Below the pieces are notes generated by a model. It searched no databases. It was not told the DNA's origin and worked only from the letters and a program-made list of their open reading frames with translations. This document shows positions 29,623 to 41,300 of a DNA stretch of 64,000 nt, piece by piece (position 1 is the stretch's first letter; every line of letters starts with the position of its first letter). This stretch comes from Bartonella australis AUST/NH1 (GTDB lineage Bacteria; Pseudomonadota; Alphaproteobacteria; Rhizobiales; Rhizobiaceae). The position numbers and the translations under genes are program-made. The stretch lies in NCBI RefSeq assembly GCF_000341355.1, contig NC_020300.1, positions 558,001-622,000 of the forward strand, written 5' to 3'.

Positions 29623-30563
29623 GAATGGAGCTTCCTTTCATTATTATGATAAAATTATAATAAATAAGTGACAAAACTGACATTTTAATTATAAAAACTT
29701 CCTGGCATCGAACCAGTCTCGTTGCTATTTTTGCGATTGCACCACCGTGATAACGGGGCACCGTTAAGTGTGAGGGATACACCGCTGATATCTAAAATAA
29801 CCTCTCGTTAAATTCAATATCCGAGCCAAATACGAAAAAAACATCGCTCTTAAAGATGCAAAATGTGGTAACATATTCTGCGCAAACGGCGCAACTTTTT
29901 TATATCAGGTTATTGTAATCTTCCTTTAAAAACAGTATTTGTATTTTATTAACGTTTGATCTTTAGCGCTCCGTATCATTAAACTGTTGAAATTTTGCAC
30001 ATGTAATTTGAGTGCACCCCGTTATCGATTATATTTTCGCGTTCAAGCACACACAATATCTAACAGGAAAACATTAACGTTTTGCAGGTTGACCTGTGGC
30101 CTTGAGGTTCATGAGGCTAAAGAGCTCCTCCTTCTCCAAGCTATTAGGGCATTTTCTGCGATTTTTGGCGGTGCATCTGCTACCTTATTTCTCTGCGTAA
30201 TTTGAGGGGATGTTATCATATTTGCATATTTTATAAGGGTTAAAGATAATTACGGGGGGAGGCCATAGCTGCCCTTTATCTTTTTTTTACGAGCGAGTTG
30301 TAAGCGCGCACGGCAATTATATGTCAGGCCGTCACGCACCCCGTTTTCCACCCAACAAGTATTCTTGAGGAAGTGCGTATTTTTTCAGTGATATAAGTTT
30401 TTCTCAGTGTTGTTGCTTCTTATAATTTGGCGTTGCTTTTGCTATTATAAAGTGTTTCATTAAATTTTACAATCAATAATTGAAATCTGATTTTGCAGAG
30501 CTATCTACATCCAACGTTTTGGTCGAAAAATTTGGTCAAGCTTGGATGATGAAGGGTAGAGTT
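29623..30563. other. long non-coding gap upstream of the autotransporter array
   Basis: About 940 bases with no supported gene. One frame (30100-30204) reads as a helical peptide containing AKELLLLQAIRAFSAIFGG, without a start context or a recognised family; it may be a gene remnant. AACGG/CCGTT forms a small hairpin at 29753-29766. AT-rich sequence before 30563 with TATAAT near 30420 may hold the promoter of the first autotransporter. Confidence 0.4.
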
Positions 30564-33098
30564 ATGCAATATAAGTGGAAATCGGGTTATTGGGCTCTCA
30601 TGATAGGGAGCTGCCTCGTTCAAGCGGCGAGCGCGAATGTGAAAGCGGGAGGTATAAATGCAAAGGGGGCTGATGGTGGTCTAGGGGCCAAAATGCAGTC
30701 TCTTTGTCATTTTTCGGGTATAGACAGGGTAAGTATAGACGCACTTGAGGGTCAGCTGCAACAAGTGGAGCGTAGCGGGCTGTTACAAAGAGAAAATACG
30801 GGCGAAGAGGGGTGCGTAAAGGTCCGAAGAATGGATATGGGTACCGAGATTACGGTATCGCCGTATGGTGAATTAGAGCATTTTGGGTTCCTCGCCGGCG
30901 CTGACAGAGCGCTCGTTTATATTCGCGATGGGGCGGTTTTGCGAGATTCTTTGATCGGTGCTGGTGATAAAACGTATATCTTAAATGATGGGACCACGGG
31001 GAGTCCGGGGGTGTCTTCTAATAATGAGGTCCGAGATGGGGGAGTGCTTTATGTGCAGAAAGGTGGCTTTAGTGAGGGCACGGTAATTAAGAATGGCGGC
31101 ATTGAGATCATTGAAGCGGGTGACGCCAAACAAGGTTCTTCGCTGGGTGCTATTGTACAGAAGGGCGGGCAGCAAATGGTCAAAGAAGGAGGAAGGTCTG
31201 ACGGTGCTAAAATTTATGGAGGCATACAGACTGTTTCAGGAAAAGGGAATGTTCAGGGAAAAGAGGTGGAAAGTAGTGCTAATTCCGCTGTAATTTACAG
31301 TGACGAAGATGGGACGTTGGGACAGCAGCAGGTATATGGTGGCGGGATAGCTGCGAATACGAAGGTTATGAGCGGGGGGTTGCAGACTGTTAATATGGGC
31401 GCGGCAAATCAGGCTGAGGAGAGTTTTGTGATAAATACAGAAATTTTTGGTCAGGGTAGGCAGCATATCGGAAAGGGGGGGGGGGCTCTTAGTGTTGCTT
31501 TAAGCGGGGCCGCTGTCCAGGTGATACATGAGGGGGGATACGCAGTTAATGTAACAATCAAGGATAGAGCGCAATCGTGGCTGTATAAAACCGCGGTGTT
31601 GGAAGGAGACACGGAAGTCGATAATTTCGGGCGGGTTAGTATTTATGCCGCAGATGAAAAAAATCGCGCTGTAGCAGAGCATATTGCTTTGAATGGGAGG
31701 AATTCGACGTTATTCTCTGTCGGCACGGAGAATGATACAAATGGTTCTTTGGTTAAGAAGTTAAGCGGCATAGGGGAGGTTCAGTTTATCTCGAGTGGGA
31801 GCGATGAACATTATTCTCAGCTTTATGTTGAGGATCTGTCAGGTAATTTACATTTCGTATTTCGTACGGATATTGCAGGTGATCGTGGCGATTATCTTTT
31901 CGTCGATAAAGGTGAAGGTGATCATACAATTAGTGTCAGTGATTCTGGTGCTGAAATCACAGATCCTAGCAAAAAAAGTCGCGATTTAATTACCGATAAA
32001 AGCGGGGGAGCTGATTTTACTTTGACGAGTCTTTCCGGCGTCAAAATTAATGCTGTTGACGGGGGGACCTATGTGTACGGTTTGAGGCAAAGAAAAGATC
32101 AAGGTGGGAAAATTTGGTATTTATCCACAGATCCTGTATCCGATGATCCTGACCATAAACCGGATCTTCCAGTTCCCGATCTGGTGACGACTCCATCTAC
32201 TGATGCGGTATTGTCTGTAGCGACGGCTGCAGGGCTCATTTTTCAAAATGAGTTGCAAAGTTTGCGCACCGGCAGAGGGATTTTAGACAAAAATAAGAAA
32301 AATACGGCTTTATGGGCCCGCGCAATTAAAAACAGAGAGCGGGTCGCTACAGGTCATACGCATTTTAAGCTTGGTCAGACCGGCGTAATGTTCGGTTTTG
32401 ATCAGCCGAGGGATTTGGCAAACGGAGATTTTTATGTTGGCGGTTTTACTGGCTATGACCAGGCACGTATTACGCACGAACGAGGTGGCGTCAGCGATAT
32501 GGACGTTTATAGTCTGGGGGCTTACGCGACTTATTTTGATAATAAAGGTTGGTATTTAGACGGTGTTGTGAAATATAGTTATTACCAAAATGATCTGAGG
32601 GCTATTTCAACTAATAATTTGGCTGTGAAAGCGGATTATAGTCAGTGGGCAGTGGGTGGATCGCTTGAAGCAGGTTATCGCTTTCAAGTAGCTAAAAATA
32701 CTTGGGTGCAGCCTCATGGTAAATTAACGGGGGTGCATGTTGAGGATCAAAAAATAGAACTTTCTAATGGTATGACGGGCGATATAGACTCTTATGCCTC
32801 TTTACTCAGCGAAATGGGGGTATCTGTGGGGCGTGAATTAATTTTTGGCGCAGGCTCTTCGTTAACAGCTTATGCGACGGCCTCTTGGTTACATGAGCAT
32901 GTCGATGATAATCGTACTGTCATTAACAAAAAGAATAAATTTATCACTGACGTGTCTGGGGATGCGGCCAAATTAGGTGTTGGTTTCAATGGTTCTGTTA
33001 GTGATAATTTAGTGCTTTACGCAGAAGCTAGTTATCTTAATGGCCGTAAAATTAAACAGTCGCTTCAAGGTATTTTGGGCGTTCGCTATAATTTCTAA
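30564..33098 (+). CDS. autotransporter 1 with single Gly-rich passenger
   Basis: A type V secreted outer-membrane protein of 844 residues. ATG 30564 is chosen: AAGGG lies 8 bases upstream and MQYKWKSGYWALMIGSC starts a signal peptide ending QAASA, matching the two downstream paralogues; the frame opens earlier at TTG 30480. Residues about 25-150 form a distinct head with two Cys. Residues 150-360 are a beta-helix of repeats such as GGIEIIEAG and GGLQTVNMG. A conserved segment (GDYLFVDKGEGDHTISV, then KIWYL) ends the passenger at about 520. The last 280 residues are the barrel, ending in Phe (GILGVRYNF). It resembles the Bartonella autotransporters that include BafA; orthology is not shown. 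Confidence 0.88.
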   Translation: MQYKWKSGYWALMIGSCLVQAASANVKAGGINAKGADGGLGAKMQSLCHFSGIDRVSIDALEGQLQQVERSGLLQRENTGEEGCVKVRRMDMGTEITVSPYGELEHFGFLAGADRALVYIRDGAVLRDSLIGAGDKTYILNDGTTGSPGVSSNNEVRDGGVLYVQKGGFSEGTVIKNGGIEIIEAGDAKQGSSLGAIVQKGGQQMVKEGGRSDGAKIYGGIQTVSGKGNVQGKEVESSANSAVIYSDEDGTLGQQQVYGGGIAANTKVMSGGLQTVNMGAANQAEESFVINTEIFGQGRQHIGKGGGALSVALSGAAVQVIHEGGYAVNVTIKDRAQSWLYKTAVLEGDTEVDNFGRVSIYAADEKNRAVAEHIALNGRNSTLFSVGTENDTNGSLVKKLSGIGEVQFISSGSDEHYSQLYVEDLSGNLHFVFRTDIAGDRGDYLFVDKGEGDHTISVSDSGAEITDPSKKSRDLITDKSGGADFTLTSLSGVKINAVDGGTYVYGLRQRKDQGGKIWYLSTDPVSDDPDHKPDLPVPDLVTTPSTDAVLSVATAAGLIFQNELQSLRTGRGILDKNKKNTALWARAIKNRERVATGHTHFKLGQTGVMFGFDQPRDLANGDFYVGGFTGYDQARITHERGGVSDMDVYSLGAYATYFDNKGWYLDGVVKYSYYQNDLRAISTNNLAVKADYSQWAVGGSLEAGYRFQVAKNTWVQPHGKLTGVHVEDQKIELSNGMTGDIDSYASLLSEMGVSVGRELIFGAGSSLTAYATASWLHEHVDDNRTVINKKNKFITDVSGDAAKLGVGFNGSVSDNLVLYAEASYLNGRKIKQSLQGILGVRYNF
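31475..31485 (+). repeat. poly-G tract (G11) inside autotransporter 1
   Basis: Eleven consecutive G residues encode the Gly-Gly-Gly of HIGKGGGALS in the passenger. A change of one base would put the frame out before the barrel. Such tracts are classical sites of slipped-strand phase variation. Shorter runs occur in the two other autotransporters. Confidence 0.8.
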
Positions 33099-33187
33099 AG
33101 GTGCGATTATATCTTGTTTTTCGGTTAAGGGGGTGGGGTGCGGCTGCCTTTGAAGTTTAATGCCCCTGTGGTCGGGGTGGTGGTTTT

Positions 33188-33216
33188 GCTCTTCGCGTAA
33201 GCGGGGAGCTTTTTTT
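33188..33216 (+). terminator. terminator after autotransporter 1
   Basis: GCTC-TT-CGC / GCG-GG-GAGC with a GTAA loop and a run of seven T residues, about 90 bases after the stop codon. Confidence 0.8.
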
Positions 33217-33345
33217 ATTATCACAGATTTTTTTGAAGTAAAAATACGATTTGTGTTTTTTTATTTATTTTCCTTATATACCGGTAGTTTATAGAAGTTT
33301 ATTTCGGCGTTGCTGATTAAAAATTGGCGTATTGTAATTGATGTA

Positions 33346-33374
33346 TTGTAATATAAAACACATTATGATATAAT
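33346..33374 (+). promoter_or_regulatory. sigma-70-like promoter of autotransporter 2
   Basis: TTGTAA, 17 bases, TATAAT: close to consensus with ideal spacing. It lies 83 bases upstream of the GTG start. The same segment, with -10 changed to TACAAA, precedes autotransporter 3. Confidence 0.65.
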
Positions 33375-33456
33375 CAGAAAACGTTACATTAAATAATGGC
33401 ACGCTATTTAGCGGGTGTTGGGTGTCTATCTCATTTTTGATGATGGAGTATAGACT

Positions 33457-36400
33457 GTGCGGTATAAATCAAGTTTTTCGCTATTAATGATGAGTGGTCT
33501 TTGGGTGCAAGCTGCGAGTGCTGGCGGTGACATTAGCGAATTTATAAAAGAATTGCAGGCTAATGGGCCGAAGACGTCAAAGGGCTTCGTAGCGTCAGGG
33601 CCTGTTGTTAGAAATACCGCAGTTGGGAATGGAGATGTGGAGGTAGTCGAAAAAGAGAAAATATCTGCAGGTGCCAAGGTTGGAGTAGGTGGAAGTCAAG
33701 CGGTTATGTGCGGGGGAAAGTCGTTATGGCCTGTGATTATGGGGGGGGAACAGTTTGTTTTTGAGGGAAATGGTCTTACTGATCGTTCTGGGGAGTGCAG
33801 TAATTACGGGGATTCTGTGACTAGTGATACTATAATTTATGGTGACGATGAGGCATTGGGGGTGCAGAATATATATAATAATGGGTTTGCTTGGGGCACG
33901 CATATTGGGCCACAAGGGGTGCAAAATATTTTTGGTGCATCCATGTATTATAATGGCGGCGTTGCGTCAAAGACCGCGGTTTACAATGAGGGGAGACAAA
34001 ATATTTGGGGGAAAGGACAGGCCGATGATGTTACCTTAAAAAAGGGGGCTATGCAGGTAATATATCTCGGTGGCTCTGCGAAAAATTTAACGATTGAGGA
34101 CGGAGGGCATTCGTGGATATACGATGGTGTGAAATTAGAGAGATCAACAAAAGTTGATAATAACGGGCATCTTCATCTGTATAGTGGTATTACAGGAGGC
34201 CGTTTTAGAAAAGAAAAAATTTCTTTGCGGGGAGGCGCAAGCGAAGAGGTATTTTTCGTTGATAGTGGGAGTTCTCGATTTGATATTGAGAATTTGAATG
34301 GACAGGGAGGTATTATTAGTTTTGGCTCTTTTGGTCCTGATAAGCGCTTTTCTAAGCTTCATGTTATACAACTTTCAGGGGGGCTGCATTTTAATTTCAG
34401 AATTAATATTGGCGCAGGGGGCGGCGATTACCTTTTTATTAAAGAAGGCGCGGGTGATCATACGGTCAGCGTTGTTGATACTGGTATTGAAGTTGCAAAT
34501 CATTTTTCTCAAATAAGCACTGGGGTTTCTGCGTTAGATTTGATTACTGATGAGAGCGGAGGAGCTAAATTTTCTCTAAAGAGTTTTTTCGTTGCTAATG
34601 CGCCTGCTATTGATCTAGGGGCTTATATGTATGAGCTCAAGCAGCGAATTAATGGACCAGGTAAGGAAAAAATTTGGTATTTATCTGCGAGTGTCAGCGA
34701 GGCAGGCCGTATGACTCATCCTTCACGAAGTACGGTTCCGCAGTCACCTGTTTTAGATGATAGTATTTTTTTATCCGTCCAACCTGGTGGAGAGGCGGAT
34801 TCTCGAAAACGTACTCCTCGGCATTTGGCTTCAAATTCAGGAAATCCTAGTTTTTCATCTCCTGTGTTTACGGTTGTAAATAAAAATATAGAAGAGAAGT
34901 TGAAATCTACGATTTATGATCAGGTGATCGGAGGGGGAGATCTGCTCATTGTGAATTCTTTGAGTAATGGCACTAAGATTAATGATAGCGGAATAGAGTT
35001 TGTCGAGAGTGGTGGATACTCAATGGGTGCAGTTGTTAATGTTGGTGGCAAACAGGTCGTTAAGGGCGGTGGATTCACATGGTATACTAATATTAACGGT
35101 GGTGCGCAGTTTATTTTTAGTGAAGAGGATTCTTTCGGTGATGTTAGGGGAGGAGGAAGTTCCGGCAAACGCAGTGGAGCTTATAACACTTCGGTTAATG
35201 GTAATAATAGAACGCACGGACAGCAAAATATATATGATGGTGGAGTGGTTTGGGGGACGAAAATTGGGGAAGGAGGTGTGCAAAATCTTTATCAAGTGAG
35301 CATAAAAAATCCCAGTATTGCATGGAAAACCGTGATTGATAATGGGGGGAGGCAGAATGTTTTTGAAGGAGGGCAAGCCAGAGGAGTTATTGTAGAAAAA
35401 GGGGGGATGCAAGTAGTATATTTCGGTGGATTTACAGAGGATGTGACGGTTAAGAAAGCGGGGCATTCATGGGTGTTTTCTGGTGCAAAATTAGGAGGAT
35501 CAATGGAGGTTCAGGATGGAGGGTATCTTCATTTGTTTGCTGGAGATAATACGCCTCACGTCGCAAGTAAGACAATTATTGTAAAAGAGCAGCCTCCTGA
35601 GACAGTATTTTCCGATGGTGGTGGTAAAAATAGTTCTCGATTTGATGTTAAAAAATTAAGTGGTGAGGGGGGGAGAATTATTTTTGATTCTGTTGATTAT
35701 AATAAGGGCTTTTCTCAGCTTAAGGTTGATGATCTTTCAGGACGTTTGTCTTTTAATTTTAGAGTTGATTTTGCAGGGCATCATAGTGATTATCTTGTTA
35801 TTAAACGTGGTTCAGGTAATCACGCAATAAAGATCATTGATTCTGGTGATGAAATAAAAAATCCCGTTCCCCGGAAAAACAGTTTGGCCGCCGGGATCAA
35901 TTTGATTATGGATAAAAGTGGGGGGGCCAATTTTTTTCTGGAGGGTAGTTTCGGTGATGAGATATATAGTGTTGATGCGGGGGCTTATACATATATTTTG
36001 CAGTATCAAGATATGTCTCATAAGCCTAATAAAAAGGGTAGAGAAAGTAGGGGAAAAATTTGGTATTTGGCTGTAGCAAGTTCCCGAGAATCTCAATATT
36101 CCTCTTTTACTTCGCGGAAAATAGTTAAGAGACCGCAGGGTTCGAGTCTTACAGTTTCTTCGCTCGATAATTCAGGTAGTAGTGCAAAAAGTCAGAAACG
36201 CCCTCCTCAGCGCGTCAGCCGGAAATTGGAGAGCGCTAATCCTTCTTCTAGTAAAGATAGCGGTAAAAAGCAGTCTCGAAGACGTCCTCCCCGACATGTG
36301 GTTGATGAGGCACAAATTTCTAGCCTTTTGGTCGCTTCGGTCGATGATGCAGATGTAGGCACGTCTGTGCGTCAGGGCCAGCGTCGTTCTCGTCGGCATG

Positions 36401-37948
36401 TGGTTGAGGATACGCAAATAGCTGATCTTTCAGCTGTTGCAGTTGAAGCAGAGATTATTGATGTGTCAGAAAATCAAGGCCGTTCTCGTCGGCGTGTGAT
36501 CAGGGAAGAAGAGGTCACTGATCTTTCAGCTGTTTCACCTTCGATTCTAGAACGTCGGGCTAATGGGGCAGATGTTTTTGAGTCCGGTTTAAAAAGGCCG
36601 GAAGTTTCTGCTTCTTCGGCGCTCATGTCTGATGATAAAGATGATGCAGTAATGGTCGCGTTCGATTCGAAGCTGATGTCTGATGATGCGACAGTGGTGT
36701 TTGGTGATGAAACATTAGATCTGTCTGATGATAAAAATGATGCAGCAATGGTCGCGTCCGATCCGGAGCTGATGTCTGATGATGCGACAGTGGCTAGTGT
36801 TCGGTGATGGAACATTAGATCTGTCTGATGAATAAAAATGATGCAGTAATGGTCGTGTCCGATGACGCAAATAGCGGTGAAACGGAGCATCAGGTCCGTT
36901 CCGCTCGAAATGTCAATCAGAGATTACGGGTTCCTGCTTCTTCAAGCGTCTCGAGACCAGAACATGAGGCTGTTCAGGTCATTTCACCAGAGGGTTGGAA
37001 TCCTAGCTTAGGAAAACCAAGAGTCTCTCTTCTTTTAACGGCCCCATCCACTGATGCGGTGTTATCTATGGCGGCGGCTACCGGGCTTATTTTTCATAAT
37101 GAGGTGCAGAGTTTGCGCTCTGGAAGGGGATTTTGGATAAAAATAAGAAAGGTACAGCTCTGTGGACCTCTATGATTAAAAGTAAAGAACAAATTGCTGC
37201 AGGCCACGCGCATTTTAAGCTTGAGCAGACTGGTGTGATATTGGGTTTAGGCCATTTAAGGGAATTTGTGAGTGGGGAGGTTTATATTGGAGGCTTCGGC
37301 AGTTATGATCAGGCGCGCATCGTACATGCGCGGGACGGTGTTAGTGATGTGAGCACTTATGGCGTGGGAGCTTATGCGACTTATTTTGATCATAATGGTT
37401 GGTATTTAGATAGCGTCGTGAAATATAATTATTACCAAAATGATCTGAAGGCTATTTCAACTAATAAACTTCCGATAAAAGGGGCTTACAATCAGTGGGC
37501 GGTAGGTGCGTCATTTGAGACAGGTTACCGTTTATATGCAGGAAAAGATACTTGGATGCAGCCTTATGGACAATTAACTTGGTCGCATGTTGAAGGTCAA
37601 ACGCTAAAACTTTCCAATGGTATGATAGGTGAGATAGCGCCGTCTGCTTCGTTGCGTAGTGAAGTTGGGTTATCTGTGGGGCATGAATTAACCTTTGGCG
37701 TAGACACTTCATTAACGGCTTACGCTACAGTTTCTTGGTTACGTGAATATATCGATAATAATCATACAGTAATTAACAAAGTGCATAAATTTACCACTGA
37801 CTTATCTAGGGATGTAGGTAAGTTAGGAGTTGGTTTGAGCGGTTTTTTACATGATAAGCTGACATTTTATGCGGAAGCTCATTATATGAAGGGGCATAAA
37901 ACTGAACAATCTCTGCAAGGTATCCTGGGCATTCGCTATAATTTCTAA
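33457..37948 (+). pseudogene. autotransporter 2 with double passenger, frame broken by three indels
   Basis: A GTG start (GGAG 8 bases upstream) opens a signal peptide ending QAASAG. Two paralogous passenger modules follow (about 33530-34700 and 34880-36090), each with beta-helix repeats, a GDYL/SDYL segment and a final IWYL. A basic linker with three copies of a RSRRHV-type unit and an acidic repeat come next, then the barrel. The frame from 33457 stops at 36807. Compared with autotransporter 3 there is an extra G at 36797, an extra A near 36832 and one G missing at 37126-37129. The barrel is intact as a separate frame from 37133 to 37948. If real, no anchored protein is made; if these are sequencing errors, the protein has about 1,497 residues. 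Confidence 0.85.
36541..37948 (+). repeat. long direct repeat, copy 1 (end of autotransporter 2)
   Basis: About 1.4 kb covering the acidic linker and barrel, almost identical to 41889-43295. By eye the differences are three single-base indels and one substitution (CAT/TAT, His/Tyr, at 37893 versus 43240). Identity begins within the Ser-Pro-Ser-Ile-Leu codons and stops about 8 bases past the stop codon. Confidence 0.9.
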
Positions 37949-38065
37949 TAATGTGATCATCTTTTATTTTTCGATTAAGATGCCCGTGTTTTCTTGTTTT
38001 TAAGGTGATCCTTATGATAGAGGGGCAGCTTTTAGAGCGCGCGCGCAGGCTGTGGGAGCGGTCTT

Positions 38066-38091
38066 GCATCTCGCTTATGCGGGGGCTTTTT
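38066..38091 (+). terminator. terminator after autotransporter 2
   Basis: CTCGC-TTAT-GCGGG stem, extended by flanking GC bases, with five T residues after it; about 120 bases past the stop. A (GC)5-6 run lies just upstream at 38036-38046. Confidence 0.6.
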
Positions 38092-38200
38092 GTTTATTGT
38101 TGCAGTTTTTTAAAATATACGATTTGTGTTTTTGTTTTCCGATAATTATAGGCAATTTGTCAAAATATACCCTGATAATCGCTAATTTAAAATTGATATA

Positions 38201-38229
38201 TTGTAATATAAAACACATTATGATACAAA
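38201..38229 (+). promoter_or_regulatory. promoter-like segment of autotransporter 3
   Basis: The same TTGTAA box and 17-base spacer as upstream of autotransporter 2, but with TACAAA as -10. The following leader is also shared: a CACGC/GCGTG hairpin with a TTAGCGGG loop (about 38252-38275) and an identical stretch around the ribosome binding site and GTG. Confidence 0.5.
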
Positions 38230-38312
38230 CAACAAATATTACTATGTAAAAACGGCACGCTGCTTAGCGGGCGTGGGGTGTCCGTCTCATTTTTGATGAT
38301 GGAGTATAGACT

Positions 38313-41300
38313 GTGCGGTACAAATTGATTTTTTCAGTGTTAATGATGAATAGTTTTTTGGTGCAAACTGCGGGCGCTGGGATGAGTGTGGAGGAGTTTG
38401 TGGAAAAATTTCCGGCTAATGCACCTAAAATACCGGCAAACTTCTCATTTGGTGTGAAATTTTTTGGTAAAACTGCGAGTAATGGAGGCGCAGTGGAATT
38501 AGTCGAAAACGGGGGTGTATCAGTAGGTTCTGAGATTAAAAAAGGTATGAAGCAAATCGTTACGCATGGGGGAAACTCATTCTGGCCTAGGATTACAGGG
38601 GGCGCGCAGTTTGTTTATGAGGAAGATGGTGCCAGCAGCGCGTTTAAGGAAGATAGTTTTCGTAGGAAGAGTGCGTCCAGTAGCGCTATAATTCATGGTA
38701 ATGGTGGGGTATCAGGACAGCAAAATATATACAATGGTGGGGAGTCTTGGGATACGCGTATCGGTCCAGGAGGGGTGCAAAATGTTTTTGGAACAGGTGA
38801 ACATTTGGGCGGTACTGCGTCGAATACCGTAGTTTATGAAGGAGGGAGGCAGAATATTTGGGGAGGGGGGCGTGCTAACACAGTTACGCTGGGGAACGGA
38901 AGTAAACAGGTTATATATCTCGGCGGGTCCGCGGAAAATTTAACGATTGAGAGTGGAGGAAGTTCGTGGGTGCAGAGTAGCACAAAATTAGGAGGGACAA
39001 CAAAAATTAACGAAGGAGGGCATCTTTACCTTTTCACAGGTGGTAATGGAGGTCATTTAACAAAAGGAGAGGTCGCTTTGGAGAACGGATGGTCTAATGA
39101 GGAGGTGTTTTCTGTTAATGACAGTAGTTCTCGAGTGAATATTGATAATTTAAATGGCGATGGGGGTACTATTAGTTTTAGCTCCGTGGGGCCTGATGGG
39201 CGCTTTTCTGAGCTTCATATCGATAACCTTTCAGGTAGCTCTCATTTTAATTTTAGGGTTAACGCCGGAGAAGGTAGAGGGGATTATCTTTTTGTCAAAA
39301 AAGGCGCAGGTAATCACACGGTAAGCGTCGTAGATACTGGTATTGAAGCTACAAATTCTTTTTCTCAAGTAAGCGGTTCGCCTTTCGGGATTGATTTAAT
39401 TACTGATCGGAGTGGGGGGGCTAATTTTACTTTGGAAGGTTCTTCCGCTGGCAGTATACGCGCTGTTGATAGGGGGGCTTATATGTACAACTTATCGCAG
39501 CGGAGTGGTGGAAAGGGCAGTGAAAAAATTTGGTATTTATCCGCGGCAGGTAATAGGACGGGGCGTTTGAGAGATTTGTCGCGGATATCAGTTTCGCGGC
39601 CGCCTTTCCCTGATGATGTTATGACTCGATTAAGCGGAGGAGGCCGGGAGTCCGGCGGTCACTCGAGTGATATTAGTTTTCTGGTCGTTAGCCCGGGAGG
39701 AAGAGATGATAAAAAGAATCGAGGGCGTTCCTCTCGGCATGTGACTCGAGGTTTGGAATCTACCGATTTTTCATCCTCTTCATCTACTCTTTCAAGCAGT
39801 CTTATGACTAAAAAATTGTACGACTCTATGACTCTTAATCAGGAAGTATCGAAAGGTCGTTCACTTATCACGACGCTTTTTAGCAGAGGCACTAAGGTCG
39901 GTGACGGCGGCGTGGAAGTAGTTGAGCATGGTGGGTATTCAACAAGCGCTACTATTAATACTGGCGGTAAGCAGATTGTTAAAGATGGTGGGTCGGCATC
40001 CGGCACTAAGATTGAGGGAGGAGAGCAATTTATTCACGGCGAAAGAGGTTTTTTCAGCAGCTTTGAGGAAGGCAATTTTCGTAAGTATAGCGGGTCTTAC
40101 GGGGATTTTGTTAGTGGCACAGAAAGCACAAAGGGAAAACAGAATGTCTATGACAGTGGGGTAGCTTGGGGGGCGCATATTGGGCGGGGGGGGGTGCAAA
40201 ATGTTTTTGGGAGGCATGGACGTCCCGGTGGTGCAGCGTCAAATACTACAGTCTACGATGGGGGACAGCAGAATATTTTTGAAGGGGGGAAGGCTGAAGG
40301 AGTTATTGTAAAAGAGGGGGGCAAGCAGGCAGTATATTCCGGTGGATTTACCAAGGAGTTAACTATTGGGAATGGGGGACACTCATGGATATTTTCTGGC
40401 GCAAAATTAGGGGGAGGGATAAAGGTTGATACTGGGGGGGGGCTCCACCTTTTTACAGGCGATAATACCCCTTATAGCACAAAAGAGGAGATTCCTTTAA
40501 GCGGACGAGTTAATGAGGAGGTATTTTTTAGTGGTGCAAACAATTCTTGGTTTGACATTGAAAAATTAAGCGGCGGGGGGACGGTCAATTTTGAGTCTGT
40601 TGGCTATGATGAACGTTTCTCTACACTTTATGTTGGCGATCTTTCAGGAAGTTTGCATTTCAATTTTAGGATCAATTACGGTGGGCACCGCAGTGATTAT
40701 CTTATTGTTAAAAATGGGTCGGGGAATCACACGATAAACGTCATTGATACTGGTATTGAGGTAGCGGATTCTGTCTCACTGAAGCACAGTTTAGTTTCTG
40801 AGCTCAATTTAATTTTTGATAGAAGCGGAGGAGCCAATTTTACCCTAAAAAACCCACTTGGCGGGGAAATTAGCACTATTGATAGTGGGGCTTATATGTA
40901 TATTTTGCGTAGTAGGACTAAAATTTCGCACAAACGTAAAAGGGATACAGAAAATGAAGGAAAAATTTGGTATTTGGTAGCTGCTACAGGCGCTCAAGGA
41001 ACACACCAATCAGGTGAAAGCTTTTCGCAACGAAGAGTGAAAAAGGGGCCGCAGGTTTCTGCTTCTTCATCTTCGCTGCCGGGTGGTTCTTCGCTTATTT
41101 CGTTTAGTGATGAAGGTCAGAAACAAAGCCGGCGTCGTCCTCCTCGGCATGTGAATGATCAGCCGCGTGTTTCTGTTCCTTCGAGGCATAAGCCTGGTCC
41201 ACATTTGCCGCCTGGTGGTCTTTCACCTATTTCATTTGATGGTAGAGAAGATAATGGCTGGAAACAAAAGCCAGATCAGCCATCTCGGCGTAAAGATAAA

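Noticed and set aside
29690..29770. TGGTTCGATGCC on the minus strand looks like a tRNA T-arm
   Set aside because: No acceptor, anticodon or D-arm pairing can be formed around it.
38036..38047. GCGCGCGCGC run as a possible Z-DNA or slippage site
   Set aside because: Short, non-coding and next to a terminator; nothing points to a function.
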